From Zingiber officinale (lineage: Eukaryota > Streptophyta > Magnoliopsida > Zingiberales > Zingiberaceae), in contig NC_055996.1 in assembly GCF_018446385.1 (NCBI RefSeq), forward strand, positions 132,418,532 to 132,482,531: DNA of 64,000 bases. Reading direction: 5' to 3'. A program made the translations under genes and the position numbers. Below are positions 34,370 through 47,806 of this stretch, piece by piece. The stretch's first letter is position 1. Each line of letters starts with the position of its first letter. The notes below the pieces were generated by a model. That model saw only the letters and a list, made by a program, of their open reading frames with translations. It made no database searches and was not told where the DNA came from.

Positions 34370-35930
34370 CAATTGTTGATTTTGGCTTTTTCAAATGTAT
34401 TAAAATGTTACTAAAAAATTAACTAAATCTTATGTAATGTTATTCATATATTCTACATGCTGGTTAAAAAATGAAAAGAGAGAAAAATAGTGGAGAAAAA
34501 AAAAATAATGGAAAAAGTCAAATTGTCAGGAGGATAAAACAGGAATGACACTTGAAAATGTGCGCTCTTTGGTAAATTGTAAAGTAACGTATGTCGTTTA
34601 GTAAATTTAAAAATTTAGGTACGCTGTTTGATAAATTACCCTATCTTTTTCTTCCAGGATTACATTTGCAAAAGTATAGTAAATATAAGAACATTTTATA
34701 CCCAAGTAATATAGGCCAACTCCAAATTCAATTTTAAACAGATCATAACTTTTTGTTTAAAATTTATAATTAGGCTCTGTTTATACTCATGCGTGTAGAA
34801 TTTAAATATCAACATTTTATTACAAGGAAACTTATAAATGTCAAGTTTCAGGATAAAAAAAGTACCATTTAGGTTCTTTTCATAACTTCTGACCATCTTG
34901 TTACTATTTTTAATAATTTTTTTTATAGTATTTAAGATTTTTTTTCCAGTATTTATGGGTTGTCTATATAAGCATCATATTTTGATAAATTCTTTTTTTA
35001 TAAAATTTTCTTTTATGGTAAAACTTTTTCTCCTTTCTTTAATGGATAAAAATTGAAGTCTATATATTAAAATTTATCTCCTTTCTTGAGTCTTAGGATC
35101 TAGAGTTGATATAACACCTATATAGTTATTTAAGCAATCAACTTCTATTCTAAATAAAGTTTCTTCTTTTTAGTAAAGCTTACATAACGATGGTTTTTTT
35201 TTTTATTTTTAGCGTTTTCTCTTCTCGTCTTCTCCTCTAATCTCCTTTCTCGTTAGCACACAGGATAATCATTATCATGTCCGGTGTCAGTTGATATTAG
35301 AGTTGCCAAGTTCCGATTTGAGGAAGCTAAGAGTTAGATTTAATGGAAGGTCATCGTGGTGGTGCTTATGGTCTTGTCAGAGAAATTCTGGCTAAGGAAG
35401 CTTCTATCATGGTCGTACCACTAAAACGAGATTGAGGATTTATAAAGGTAAGTTATAGATTTAATCCAGCGTGTAGCAACGATAATGCGAAATCTTGAAG
35501 ATCGTGAGGTACGTGATCGAAAGGATTGATATAGAGACCTCGGATGTCAAGTTTATGTACTTGAATTTTTTAGTACATCACAGACAGAGAATTTTATTGA
35601 TTGGATCAACAAAGAGAGCGGTTATTCAACTATAGGCAAGTTCCGGATTGAATGAAGGTAAAACTGATAGCCATCACACTAGGATCAAGTATCAGCATGG
35701 TAGGAGTACTTGCAATGTTTACAAGACTGACAGGGTAAAACCAAAATAAAGGATTGAAAAATATGAAGAAAAGATGAAAGAACACTTTTTCCTTTTTGGT
35801 TATACTCAAACTCTGTTCGAAGGATGATTAGGTTTCGCCATTGAGAATGATAGTTTCAACGACCAAAATCTTTAAATATGATTTGGAAGAAGAAGTTGAC
35901 GAGGTACGTTATAGCAATGACTAGAGTTTA
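34370..35930. other. AT-rich sequence without recognisable gene
   Basis: I see T-rich low-complexity stretches (34900-35220) and no conserved protein motif. The end (35270-35900) has some open stretches that I cannot assign. They could be badly decayed upstream exons of the helicase pseudogene. Confidence 0.4.
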
Positions 35931-35939
35931 ATCATTCAT

Positions 35940-38371
<2,432 letters not shown>

Positions 38372-39421
38372 TATTGGATCGTGAAACGTCGATAGAGGGG
38401 GGGTGAATATCGATTCGAAAAAAAAATCACATTAATAAGAGTTAAGCGCAGCAGAATAATAAAAAACTTAGGTAAACTGAACAAGGTATCTTTTACTTCG
38501 TTCGAAGCTTGTGACGACTCCTACTCGAAGGTTCGTACTCCTTGAGTACTTTCGTTGGGCAATTCACTAGCAATTCGAAATACTATTACAAATTAAGGTA
38601 CAGAAATGCTAATGGAAATAAAGCGATACCGACAAGAAAATTAACCAAAGAAGAAGGAGCACTTTGTCGGGGCTTTGTTATCGTCGCAGGAGCGTAGAGC
38701 AGCAGAGCAAGCAGTCGAAGAGTTCTCAGTTGTTTTTGAAGCTCCACCCCTGGGGCTTCTTTTATATGCTACTCCGGGCACCTGGATCCCTTCCGGACGC
38801 CCTGGTGTGACGTGGCAGGTCTAATCAGCGAACTCCACGTGGCGACGACTCGGCCTGGATAAAATTCACCTCCGGGCGCCCGGACCTCCTATTTCCAGAA
38901 ACTTCCTTTCCTGCAAAACAGAGTTAGTCCGAGGCAAATATATATTCTGCAAAACAGATTGTTAGCACAACTAAAGTAATATGATTTAACAAGAAAAGAG
39001 TATGACTTAGATTCCGTCTTTCCGATACCAGAATCTAGTCACGATCTCGACTTAGATATCTGAAATAGATCTAAGACGGATCGACGCCTAATGTTCCCTT
39101 CCTGGAAACGCGTCCTCGCAGTCACTCCCCTCCAGTGACTTACCTCACTTACCTGCCAGACGTCCGGTCAGCCCGTCGACCCGTCTGGACTTCGTCCCAG
39201 CTATCCGGTCAGCCCGTCGACCTAGCTGGGCTTCGTGCCTAAGCGTCCGATCAGCCCGTCGACCCGCTTGGACTTCGTGCCAGACATCCGGTCAGCCCGT
39301 CGACCTGTCTGGAGTTATCCTGCACACTCGATCAGAGTGTTAGATCAACAATAAACCTAACTTAACCTATTTGTCATTCATCAAAACCTGGGTTAAATCG
39401 TTAGTGCTAACCGCACTAACA
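38372..39421 (-). repeat. 3' LTR of the pol-less element
   Basis: Minus-strand start TGTTAGTGCGGTTAG, preceded by the polypurine tract AAAAAGGGGGAGAT (39422-39435). TATA box (minus strand TATAAAAG) at 38759-38766, next to CCGGGCGCC modules. Confidence 0.88.
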
Positions 39422-39435
39422 ATCTCCCCCTTTTT

Positions 39436-40800
39436 GATGGAATGACAACCTGGTTAAGTTAGTGAAGACATTTGCAAGAAAAAACAGATAACATCATTAT
39501 GTGGAGGTTTTTTTTAAGTTAGTTTGTATTTTCAATTGGTTTGGCTAACTTAACCCACCTAACCCTCCCCCTTTGGCATTCATCAAAAATAAGCATGTTT
39601 AAAGTAATTAAAAATATAGACTTCAGACAAAGTAAGGAATCATGTCAAGTTAATCTGGGGGAGTTAAAATTAGTAATTTATCTTTTGTAAAATAGCTAAG
39701 TTTTGAGACAAGTTTAAAAGATCTATTTTTCAAAACTAGGTAAAATTGATTTTCTAAAACTGAGTTGGTAAAAGATTCAACTTTCAAGACTTAAGTACAT
39801 AAAGCTAGTTTTCTAAAATAGATGTATATAAGAAAAATCCAAATTTAAAGGCTAAGTTTTGTGAAAAATAGCTAATTTTTCAAGTATAGCTTCTAAGGTT
39901 AAGGTTAAAGAATAAGTTCTAAATTTCAAGAAAAACAAATTTTTAAAACAGGTTTCAACTCTTTTCAAACATAAGCAAAATTTCAAAACTAAGTTTTAAA
40001 ATATATTTCAAGATTGATTGAAGTTTAATTTTCAACACTAAGTTTGTAAAAGATTAAAAATTTTAAAAAGACTTAGTTTATAAACTTATGCTTAGTTTAC
40101 AAAAATTAATTTTTGTAGAATTAAGTAGAATTAAGTAAAGTCAAATTCTCAGAACTAGATTTTTAAATTCAATTTTCAAAACTACGTTAAATCTAATTTT
40201 GAAATTCAATAACTTAGTTTTCAAAAATAGGTTTAAGAAATTTTTAATAAAAATGTTTTAAAAAACCGAAAAATTTTAATTGATTCCTCCCCCTGGACCT
40301 GACAGTAAATCAAATGTCTAACCAGTTAGTTACTGACTGACTTATCAAAAGATAGCAACTTTCACTTGGCTAGTCAAGTTAAGGTCAATCTTAACTTGAT
40401 TAATATATATTTTGTTTTTAACGCCCAGACTTATGTCGATGCACTGAAATAAGCATCTTAAGTCTTAGGCAAGTGGCCTATGCATCTCACTCCATTCTAT
40501 TGTTCGGCAAACACAAGCAAGGTAAGCCTAGGGTTTTGGTGAGATGCTCAAAACTAGTCCTATGGGTGCATGTTCTCTAAGGATTTTGAACTAGTCTAAG
40601 GCTAAAAAATTTAAAAATATGAAGGTTTTAAAAACTGACACATGTTTGAACTTATGAGTTAAAAACAATCATCTTTGAAAATATTTCTGAAATTCAAAAT
40701 TCCTAGGCTACCAAGATAGAACATAATCAATGCAAGTCTGAAATATCACTAGATAGATCCAAGGTATTTTACAGGTAGTGTAGCTACAGAAGTGAGTCAT
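39436..40800. other. Degenerate AT-rich spacer of the pol-less element
   Basis: Rich in AAAACTAAGTTTT-like words, without ORFs. Additional CTCCCCCT blocks (39570, 40288; AGGGGGAG on the minus strand) repeat the polypurine tract, as in the other Sirevirus-like element. Confidence 0.6.
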
Positions 40801-40808
40801 AACTAGAG

Positions 40809-42068
40809 CTACTGAGATGATGAAGGGGGTGGTCCAGATCCCAAGGATCGGAGAAGCGCCATCAGCTCAGTGTGTCGGGTCTCCCCGGCAGCTCGTAACT
40901 CGGCAACCTCTCGCCGTATGTCCCGATGAAAATCAGAGTTCTCCTGCTGGAGACTCGCCATAGCTCTCTCTAGTTCGGTCATACGGTCGGCTAGAGTGCG
41001 GGGAGCATGACGTGGTGCTCGAGCTGGGGGCGGTGGTGGAGCCGGTGCGGCTTCCTCTGGAAACAGTGCAAGCATGAACTCGTCCCCCTGTGCGTCTGGA
41101 TCGGGCTAGTGTTGTGCCCCCCTCCGCCAAGACATAGTCCCGTCATCCCTATCTACGTGGATACCAGCTAGGGAGAAGTTCCTAGCTGCTATAACATCGA
41201 ACTCGGTCATATAAGCAATGTCTCCTCTAGTGACACCAATGTGCAACGAGGACATATAGGCTGTCAGAATGTGACAGAATGGCATGTGGACTCGTCTATC
41301 AGTCACGTATCCAGCCGAGTAGATAATGGTGGAGAAGATATGTAGGCTGATGTCAATATCTAACCTATGACTCAGGGCATAGAGTAAAAATGAATGGAAT
41401 GGGCGCATCACAGCGATGTCCCGAGTAGTCAGTGGTAAAATGCAAAAGACTAAGACCCTATAAAGAGCGTAGTCCTGGACTCGAAGTTCTACCGACCTAA
41501 ACTGGGTCACAGTGGGATCTCGCTCTCTCCCAAAAAAATACGAATAAATCGTATCGAGAGTAATATGTGAGTAGGGATCTCCGAATGGTAGATCCCTGGG
41601 AGGATAGCACAAGAAAGGACAAGTAGATGGACGTGACTCTAAAAACTCTCGGATAGTCGTAGGGGAAAACGTGATATCAGTACCCGCTGCCCTAGTGGTA
41701 TAGGTCAGATTGTCTACTTTCACTAGGTTATTGCAAAATTCAGCACACAGACTTATGTTTACTGGACTGGTACATTCGACAAGGTTCTTTAAGTTATAGT
41801 GGTTTATAACCTCTATAACGGAGGCACATAAACCTAGAAAGAACGATCTATCTATACATTTAGTCCTAATGGCCTTATAAACAGTTGACTCAAACTTAAT
41901 CCTTAGTTCATCTGTGGGAAACCTAGGGTCAGTGCTAGCATTAGAGGGTCCAGCACCAGTATTTGTTCGTTTCCTACTGTATATAAAAAAGATATTCTAA
42001 GAAAAAAAATGAGAAGACAAATTCTAATAAATTTTCAGATAGGGGAAGAAGTTTTACCGAGGAGCCAT
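40809..42068 (-). pseudogene. Third ORF of the pol-less element (spliced, one internal stop)
   Basis: Homologue of 24826-26267. The first exon is ATGGCTCCTCG (42068-42058), the intron opens GTAAAAC (42057), and the acceptor is TACAG with exon two starting at 41976. This gives M-A-P-R then Arg-Lys, as in the relative. Conserved stretches include AEFCNNL, LRVQDYALYR, MRPFHSFLLYAL and MPFCHILTAY. A single in-frame TAG at 41106-41108 interrupts the chain before a Pro-rich linker and a C-terminal coiled coil ending at 40809. The rest of the frame is open, so decay is slight. As in the relative, an unspliced transcript would stop directly after the fourth codon. No membrane segment is visible. Confidence 0.75.
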
Positions 42069-42213
42069 CGACAAATATAGATCTGACGACCTCGGTTGAA
42101 TCGCAGCAGCGTCTTCACCGCAAGAAAATTTTGATTTAAAATACTCTCGCACTGAGGTTCGGAGTGAACCTTGGCAAAAGTGAAGTTTTTGTGGGGCAAG
42201 GGTTGGGGGCGCC

Positions 42214-42330
42214 CGCTGCCCCTTATTTATAGAGAGCTCCGGGCGCCCAAAGTTGATTTTAGGCGGGGCGCCTGGATTCCCTCCCGGGCGCCCCCGGAAG
42301 TGAATACCAGGGGCGCTCGACTTTTTTTTT
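42214..42330 (-). promoter_or_regulatory. Putative internal promoter: GGGCGCC palindromes plus TATA box
   Basis: On the minus strand, CCGGGCGCC-type palindromes (three to four between 42210 and 42315) are followed by CTCTATAAATAAGGG (TATA at 42223-42231), about 155 bases before the third-ORF ATG. The element's LTRs combine the same palindrome with a TATA box at 38759 and 45418, so this resembles a copy of the LTR promoter. Confidence 0.6.
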
Positions 42331-43085
42331 TTTTTTTTTTTTTTTTTAGAGATTAGGTTTAAAATTAATTTTTAAGTTTTTAAAATTAAAATTTTGAAAT
42401 TAAGTTTTAAAATTAAAATTTTGAAAATGATTTTTTAAGTTTAAAATTTTGAAATTAATTTTTAAGTTTTAAAATTAAAATTTTGAAATTAATTTTTAAT
42501 TTTAAAAATTAAAATTTTGAAATTAATTTTTAAGTTTAAAATTAAAATTTTGAAATTAATTTTAATTAAACAAATTTAAGCCTTATTCATCTCACCCGAT
42601 CTATATTGTCAATCAGGGAATCCTATGATTTTGTGAGATGAAATTGGATTTTTAATTATGGAGTTTTGGTTTAACTTGTGTTAGATTCAGATTTAGCTTT
42701 GGTCTCCACAAATAGGCAATCTTCAGATAAACTTCTAAGCTTGGTGAGTCACATGGACGTCATTAGTAGTAACCAACCTTTCGAGGTTTTCCGAATAGTC
42801 CTATCCACGGAGCTTAGTACTAAATCTTGGTCTAACTGGTTAGGATTCATTTAAGGATAGCTTCGGTCAGTTCCACTTGGCCAAATGCACCAGATCGAAA
42901 CCATATCTTTCTAGACATGCGATGCCCAAGCTTCCCTAACGTACTATCATCCAAAAACTTCACCAGTACCATGATTCAAGTTAAACTTGGTCTCTTTTTA
43001 ACTAATCCTAATTACCCTGCCGGGTTAGTTAATTTTGGAGGTGCCAGCTATTCTGGAGCCTCCCCCTGAATTATTGACCTTTAAT
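42330..43085. other. AT-rich low-complexity spacer between gag and third ORF
   Basis: A poly-T run (about 42324-42347) is followed by AAATTTTGAAATTAATTTTT-type tandem words to about 42570. The remainder (42570-43080) has no ORF and a CCTCCCCCTGA block. Pol would be expected here. Confidence 0.6.
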
Positions 43086-44761
43086 TTAAATTTTTGTTTT
43101 AGGTTTGTGTCTGTTTCTTTTATAGTTATAATTAACTTGGTGATAGTTTAAATTTTGTTGAGTTTTAAATTTTGAATTTTTCGATTTAGGTTTGTATTTT
43201 TGTTTTTTATTTGGTTTAATCGAGTTTATATAATATACTTTTTCTTTAGGCATATAATATTGATTAAGTCCTACTTGCGTGGTCAGACACGCTTTTGGAA
43301 CCCAAGCTTGATTAGTTGATTTGTATTGAGTTATTAATGACTTAAAAGTTTTATTTGAGTTCGACTTGTATCCGAGTCCGGTTTTATTATAACATGCTTT
43401 TTGATTGTTCAGGATTAAGTCAAGATTTTTTGATCTTGTTGTAAATTTTTCTAGCATTTCTTTTAAATTGTTAATATCATTTTTTAATGATAAATTCTCC
43501 TCCTCAAGTGTTAGATCTTGAGTTGGATTTGAATTTTTTTATTTGTTCCTTGAGGTTTTGATTTTCCTCAAGAAGTGATTTGTTTTCATTTTCTATTTTA
43601 ATTAATTTACTATTTAAACAGGAAATAATTCTAAAAAAAATTGTTTAAATTAAAATATACCTCATTCGGGCCTTCGGAAACGAGTACGGACTCGTGGGTT
43701 GTTTCGGGTTCAGACCCGTCTTCATCTTCCGACTCGTCTTCTGTTTCAGCTTCGCGGGCCATCAGTGCGAGGTGGCTCTGATGTTTCTGCTCTTCTTCCT
43801 CCGATTCGTCCGAGGAGTCGTCCCACGTTGCTTTGAGGGCCTTCTTTTTGGTTGGCTTTGGTTTGTCGAACTTCAGTTTTGGCCATTCGTTCTTGTAGTG
43901 TCCCTTTTTATTGCAGCCGAAGCAAGTCACGTTCTTTTGTTCTGAGGGAGAACTGATCTTTTGAAGGTCCTTTTTGCTGAAGCTCCTTTTTCTCCTGGTG
44001 AACATTTTTCTTACCAAGTTCACCAGGTGTTCTTCGTCTTCGGAGTCTTGGTCGGAATCTTCTTCATATTCAGGCTTGCTCTTCTTTTCTTTGGAGGAAC
44101 CTGCAAATAAAGCTATACCTTTCTCGGCTCCAGCATTAGTTTGTTCATGTAATTCTAATTCACAGAAAAGCTCGTCTAGTTTTAACTTAGAAAGATTTTT
44201 AGAAATTTTGTAGGCATCTACGATTGATGCCCACAAACTATTACGTGGAAAAGCATTTAATGCGTACCTTATTAAGTCTCTATTTTCCATTTGGTGGCCT
44301 ATTGCATGAAGCCCGTTGAGGATGTCCTTGATCCTCGCGTGGAGCTGATTCGCCGTTTCACCTTTCTGCATTTTTATAGTAAGAATTTTATTTAAAAGCA
44401 GGTCTCATTTTGTTACCTTGGCGTCGCTCGTTCCCTCGTGCAGCTCGATCAATTTGTCCCACAGCTCTTTAGCATTTTTGTGTGGACCGACTTTGTTCAG
44501 TTCTTCTCTTGTTAATCCGCATTGTAGAGTGTTGATCGCTTTATTTTCTGTTGACACCTTTTTCTTCAAATCTGCTGTCCAGTCTTCAGGATCCAGTATA
44601 TTCCCGGAGCTGTCCGCTGGAATTTTATAGGGTCTCGTAACGCTCATCCACTGGTCGAAGTCTATTTTGAGGTAAACCTCCATGCGCTTCTTCCAGTACG
44701 AAAAATCGTCCCCGTTGAAGAGTGGAGGTCGTACTGTGCTGAATCCTTCTATCTGAGACAT
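43086..44761 (-). pseudogene. gag: Gag of the pol-less Sirevirus-like element
   Basis: The start is ATG 44761 (MSQIEGFSTVRPPLFNGDDF). The N-terminal signature and ELHEGTSDAKVTK are intact. TGA at 44405-44407 stands where the homologue has Arg (AKRDLF). The frame then continues with NGLHAIGHQMENRDLIRYAL and DELFCELELHEQTN to 43631. The zinc knuckle reads CFGCNKKGHYKNEW near 43893: the fourth zinc ligand is Trp instead of Cys. After a frameshift between 43631 and 43457 the C-terminal coiled coil and WVPK tail follow (43457-43086). Three kinds of damage suggest it no longer makes working Gag. Confidence 0.88.
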
Positions 44762-45009
44762 TTTAGTCCTGCGCACAGAAGAAAGAAAAGAAAAACAAAA
44801 ATCCCAAGACTTGGTCTTGGATTAGTAGTGCGGAAGAAGAAAAATAATAGAAGTATCTAAATTGGTGTTGCACCAATTTAGATTTAATTGCAACAAAAAA
44901 AATTCAAAGCAGGTAATAATACCAGTTTGAAATTAAACGTAAAACTGAAAACCGAAAAAAAATTAATTTTTCACCCCCTGTCTGATTGGTGGTTGCACCA
45001 AATCAGAGC

Positions 45010-45030
45010 GGTACCTGCTCTGATACCACT
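45010..45030 (-). promoter_or_regulatory. Primer-binding site of the pol-less element
   Basis: The minus strand reads AGTGGTATCAGAGCAGG directly after the LTR end CCAACA; complementary to initiator tRNA-Met. Confidence 0.9.
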
Positions 45031-46156
45031 TGTTGGATCGTGAAACGTCGATAGAGGGGGGGTGAATATCGATTCGAAAAAAAAATCGCGTTAATAAGAG
45101 TTAAGCGCAGCGGAATAATAAAAAACTTAGGCAAACTGAACAATGTGTTTTTTACTTCGTTCGGAGCCTGTGACGACTCCTACTTGAAGGCCCGTACTCC
45201 TTGAGTACTTTCGTTGGGCAATTCACTAGCAATTCGAAATACTATTACAAATTAAGGTACAGAAATGCTAATGGAAATAAAGCGATACCGACAAGAAAAT
45301 TAACCAAAGAAGAAGGAGCACTTTATCGGGGCTTTGTTATCGTCGCAGGAGCGTAGAGCAGCAGAGCAAGCAGTCGAAGAGTTCTCAGTTGTTTTTGAAG
45401 CTCCACCCCTGGGGCTTCTTTTATATGCTGCTCCGGGCACCTGGATCCCTTCCGGGCGCCCTGGTGCGACGTGGCAGGTCTAATCAGCGAACTCCACGTG
45501 GCGACGACTCGGCCTGGATAAAATTCACCTCCGGACGCCAGGATCCCTTTCGGGCGCCCGGATCCCCTCCGGGCGCCCGGATCCCCTCCGGGCGCCCGGA
45601 TCTTCTCCGGGCGCCCGGACCTCCTATTTCCAGAAACTTCCTTTCCTGCAAAACAGAGTTAGTCCGAGGCAAATATATATTCTGCAAAACAGATTGTTAG
45701 CACAACTAAAGTAATATGATTTAACAAGAAAAGAGTATGACTTAGATTCCGTCTTTCCGAGACCGGAATCTAGTCACGATCTCGACTTAGATATCCGAAA
45801 TAGATCTAAGCAGGATCGACGCCTAATGTTCCCTTCCTGTAAACGCGTCCTCGCAGTCACTCCCCTCCAGTGACTTACCTCACTTACCTGCCAGACGTCT
45901 GGTCAGCCCGTCGACCCGTCTGGACTTCGTGCCAACTATCCGGTCAGCCCGTCGACCTAGCTGGGCTTCGTGCCTAAGCGTCCGGTCAGCCCGTCGACCT
46001 GCTTGGACTTCGTGCCAGACATCCGGTCAGTCCGTCGACCTGTCTGGACTTATCCTGCACACTCGATCAGAGTGTTAGATCAACAATAAACCTAACTTAA
46101 CCTATTTGTCATTCATCAAAACCTGGGTTAAATCGTTAGTGCTAACCGCACCAACA
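45031..46156 (-). repeat. 5' LTR of the pol-less element
   Basis: Starts (minus strand) TGTTGGTGCGG and ends CGATCCAACA. Contains five CCGGGCGCCCGGATCC-type units (45535-45615) where the other LTR has one, a TATA box at 45418-45425, and GGTCAGCCCGTCGACC repeats (45900-46045). Confidence 0.88.
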
Positions 46157-46161
46157 AATGC

Positions 46162-46636
46162 GTCCTCACCTACTCCTTTCAAGAGAAATTACCTTTGGCC
46201 AGATCTGTCTTCCAGACCGACTGAATTTTTGCTCAACGTTTGAGACGTCAGGACTTCATGTTCAACGTCCGATTTCGACCTATCTAGTCTTCCACCTGGT
46301 GTCCGTGACCCCTGGGATTTTCACCTAGAATCCTCGACTTTAGGATTTCGTCTAACGTCCACGACCTGCTAAGACTTCGCTCAATTCCCTGGACCAAAAC
46401 TTCGTTTCTTAACCACAGCTAGGATTTTTCATAACCTAGAGTTACCTCCTCCTAGAATCTAGGATTATCTCCTCCTAGGATTTTCCACCTGCCTAAAATT
46501 CATAAGGACTTTTACCTAAGAATACTTAGGATTTTCCTATAAACTCAGTCACATTTGTTAGATAACAAGACAACATATCTTTAAATGTCATTATCAAAAT
46601 ATAGATTTGATAGTCTGATGCTCTCTGCACCAAACA
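46162..46636 (-). repeat. Solo Copia LTR, part 2
   Basis: Continuation of 37522-38371 after the nested element. It carries CCTAGGATT/ACCTAG-type modules near 46430-46490. The minus-strand LTR start is TGTTTGGTGC. Confidence 0.75.
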
Positions 46637-47075
46637 TTGTGTATATGGAAACTTGGCTAGAGAAAGTGAGAAAAATAATCTGCGGTCTATTGAAGAAACC
46701 AGTTCAAGTGAATATTGGCAATGTTGATGAACTTGTCGCAAACAAGTAAAACACTCAACATATAGAGGTTGTTCCCCCAATGGATAAACAGAGGCGCTTG
46801 GAACATATTCTTAGAACTCAAGAGCGTGGATCTAAGATCATAATATTTTGTTCAACAAAGAAGCAATGTGATCAGCTGGGCCGTAGTCTAGGGTGAGCAT
46901 TTGGTGTCATTATCATTCATGGTGACAAATCACAAGGTGAAAGGGATCATATTCTATTCCAATTCCGTATTAGTAGAGCTCCAATTCTAATTGATACCGA
47001 TTCAATGTCAGAAGATCTTTCTATTAGACTACCATCTGAATTCAAAGAGGAGTTCATTTTAACCAGAGACAACTG
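46637..47075 (+). pseudogene. DEAD-box RNA helicase (RH14/RH46-like), 3' part
   Basis: Continues the gene broken at 37521: WLEKVRKI, then PVQVNIGNVDELVANK followed by a stop, [35 protein letters not shown], a further stop, IIHGDKSQGERD and LIDTDSMSEDL. These are helicase C-domain motifs IV and V. The VATDVAARGLD equivalent is degraded and no C-terminal region follows. Confidence 0.78.
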
Positions 47076-47806
47076 ATGTCGGAGGATCCGAAGTTTAAGT
47101 ATTTAAGGTTTTTTTTTAGTGTTTTTTTTTTATTTCTATTTTAAATTTTTAGTCCATTTAGAAATTTTAAAATTATGAATTTTTTTATTAGGATTTCTTT
47201 ATTTTATTTACAAGTTAGGAATTGGAGTCTTTATATTCTTTTTTAGAATTTTTAGATTTAATATCTGTTTAAATATTTGAGGAACAATCTTTGTATATTC
47301 AATACAATTTTATTGTTGAGGAAAATCTCATCTTCTCCTCAATTTTTACTTCTAGTCACACCGATAATCAGTGTCCATTCTGAGATCATAGACCACCCCC
47401 CTTAAGATGATATAAGCTTGAATGTTCTTCCTAGCAAAAGATTCCCCAACTGCAAGTGTAGTGTAAAGAAGTGGGTTGATTGATACCCAAGCCACGTTTT
47501 ATCACATAACCATGAAAGACCTGCTAAAATTCAAAATCAAGCCATCTGCTGCTCTCCGCAAGAAGAGACCAAGGTGAATTGGGTTTGGCTTAGATCCCGT
47601 TTGTTGCATTTTCCTGAGGAGATCCCTAGTCTGGCATGGCATTCCGTGATAGATCGATCAACATTTCCCAAGGAAATAACATTCGTTCATCGAGAGGTTA
47701 ACACTTTAATTGTGTGATGCGAAGAGAAGAAACGTCGCTGGGGAGTTGTTGCAAATGACAAAGAAGACAAATTGTAATGATCATTCTCTCAAATTTACCA
47801 ATTTGG
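47076..47806. other. Intergenic; possible minus-strand Copia LTR remnant
   Basis: AT-rich to 47300. On the minus strand near 47395-47410 a CATCTTAAGGGGGGTGG block looks like a Copia polypurine tract with LTR-like sequence after it. This is weak evidence. Downstream (47400-47806) lies the DUF247 3' flank with no other gene. Confidence 0.35.

Larger units (their letters stand above)
38372..46156 (-). mobile_element. Pol-less Sirevirus-like Copia retaining gag and the third ORF
   Basis: LTRs 38372-39421 (1,050 bp) and 45031-46156 (1,126 bp), with perfect target duplications AATGC (38367-38371 and 46157-46161). On the minus strand: 5' LTR at 45031-46156, primer-binding site, gag (44761-43086), a short AT-rich gap, third ORF (42068-40809), degenerate AT-rich region, polypurine tract, 3' LTR. 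There is no protease, integrase, RT or RNase H between gag and the third ORF, only about 1 kb. The length difference of the LTRs comes from extra CCGGGCGCCCGGATCC units (45535-45615). Confidence 0.92.
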
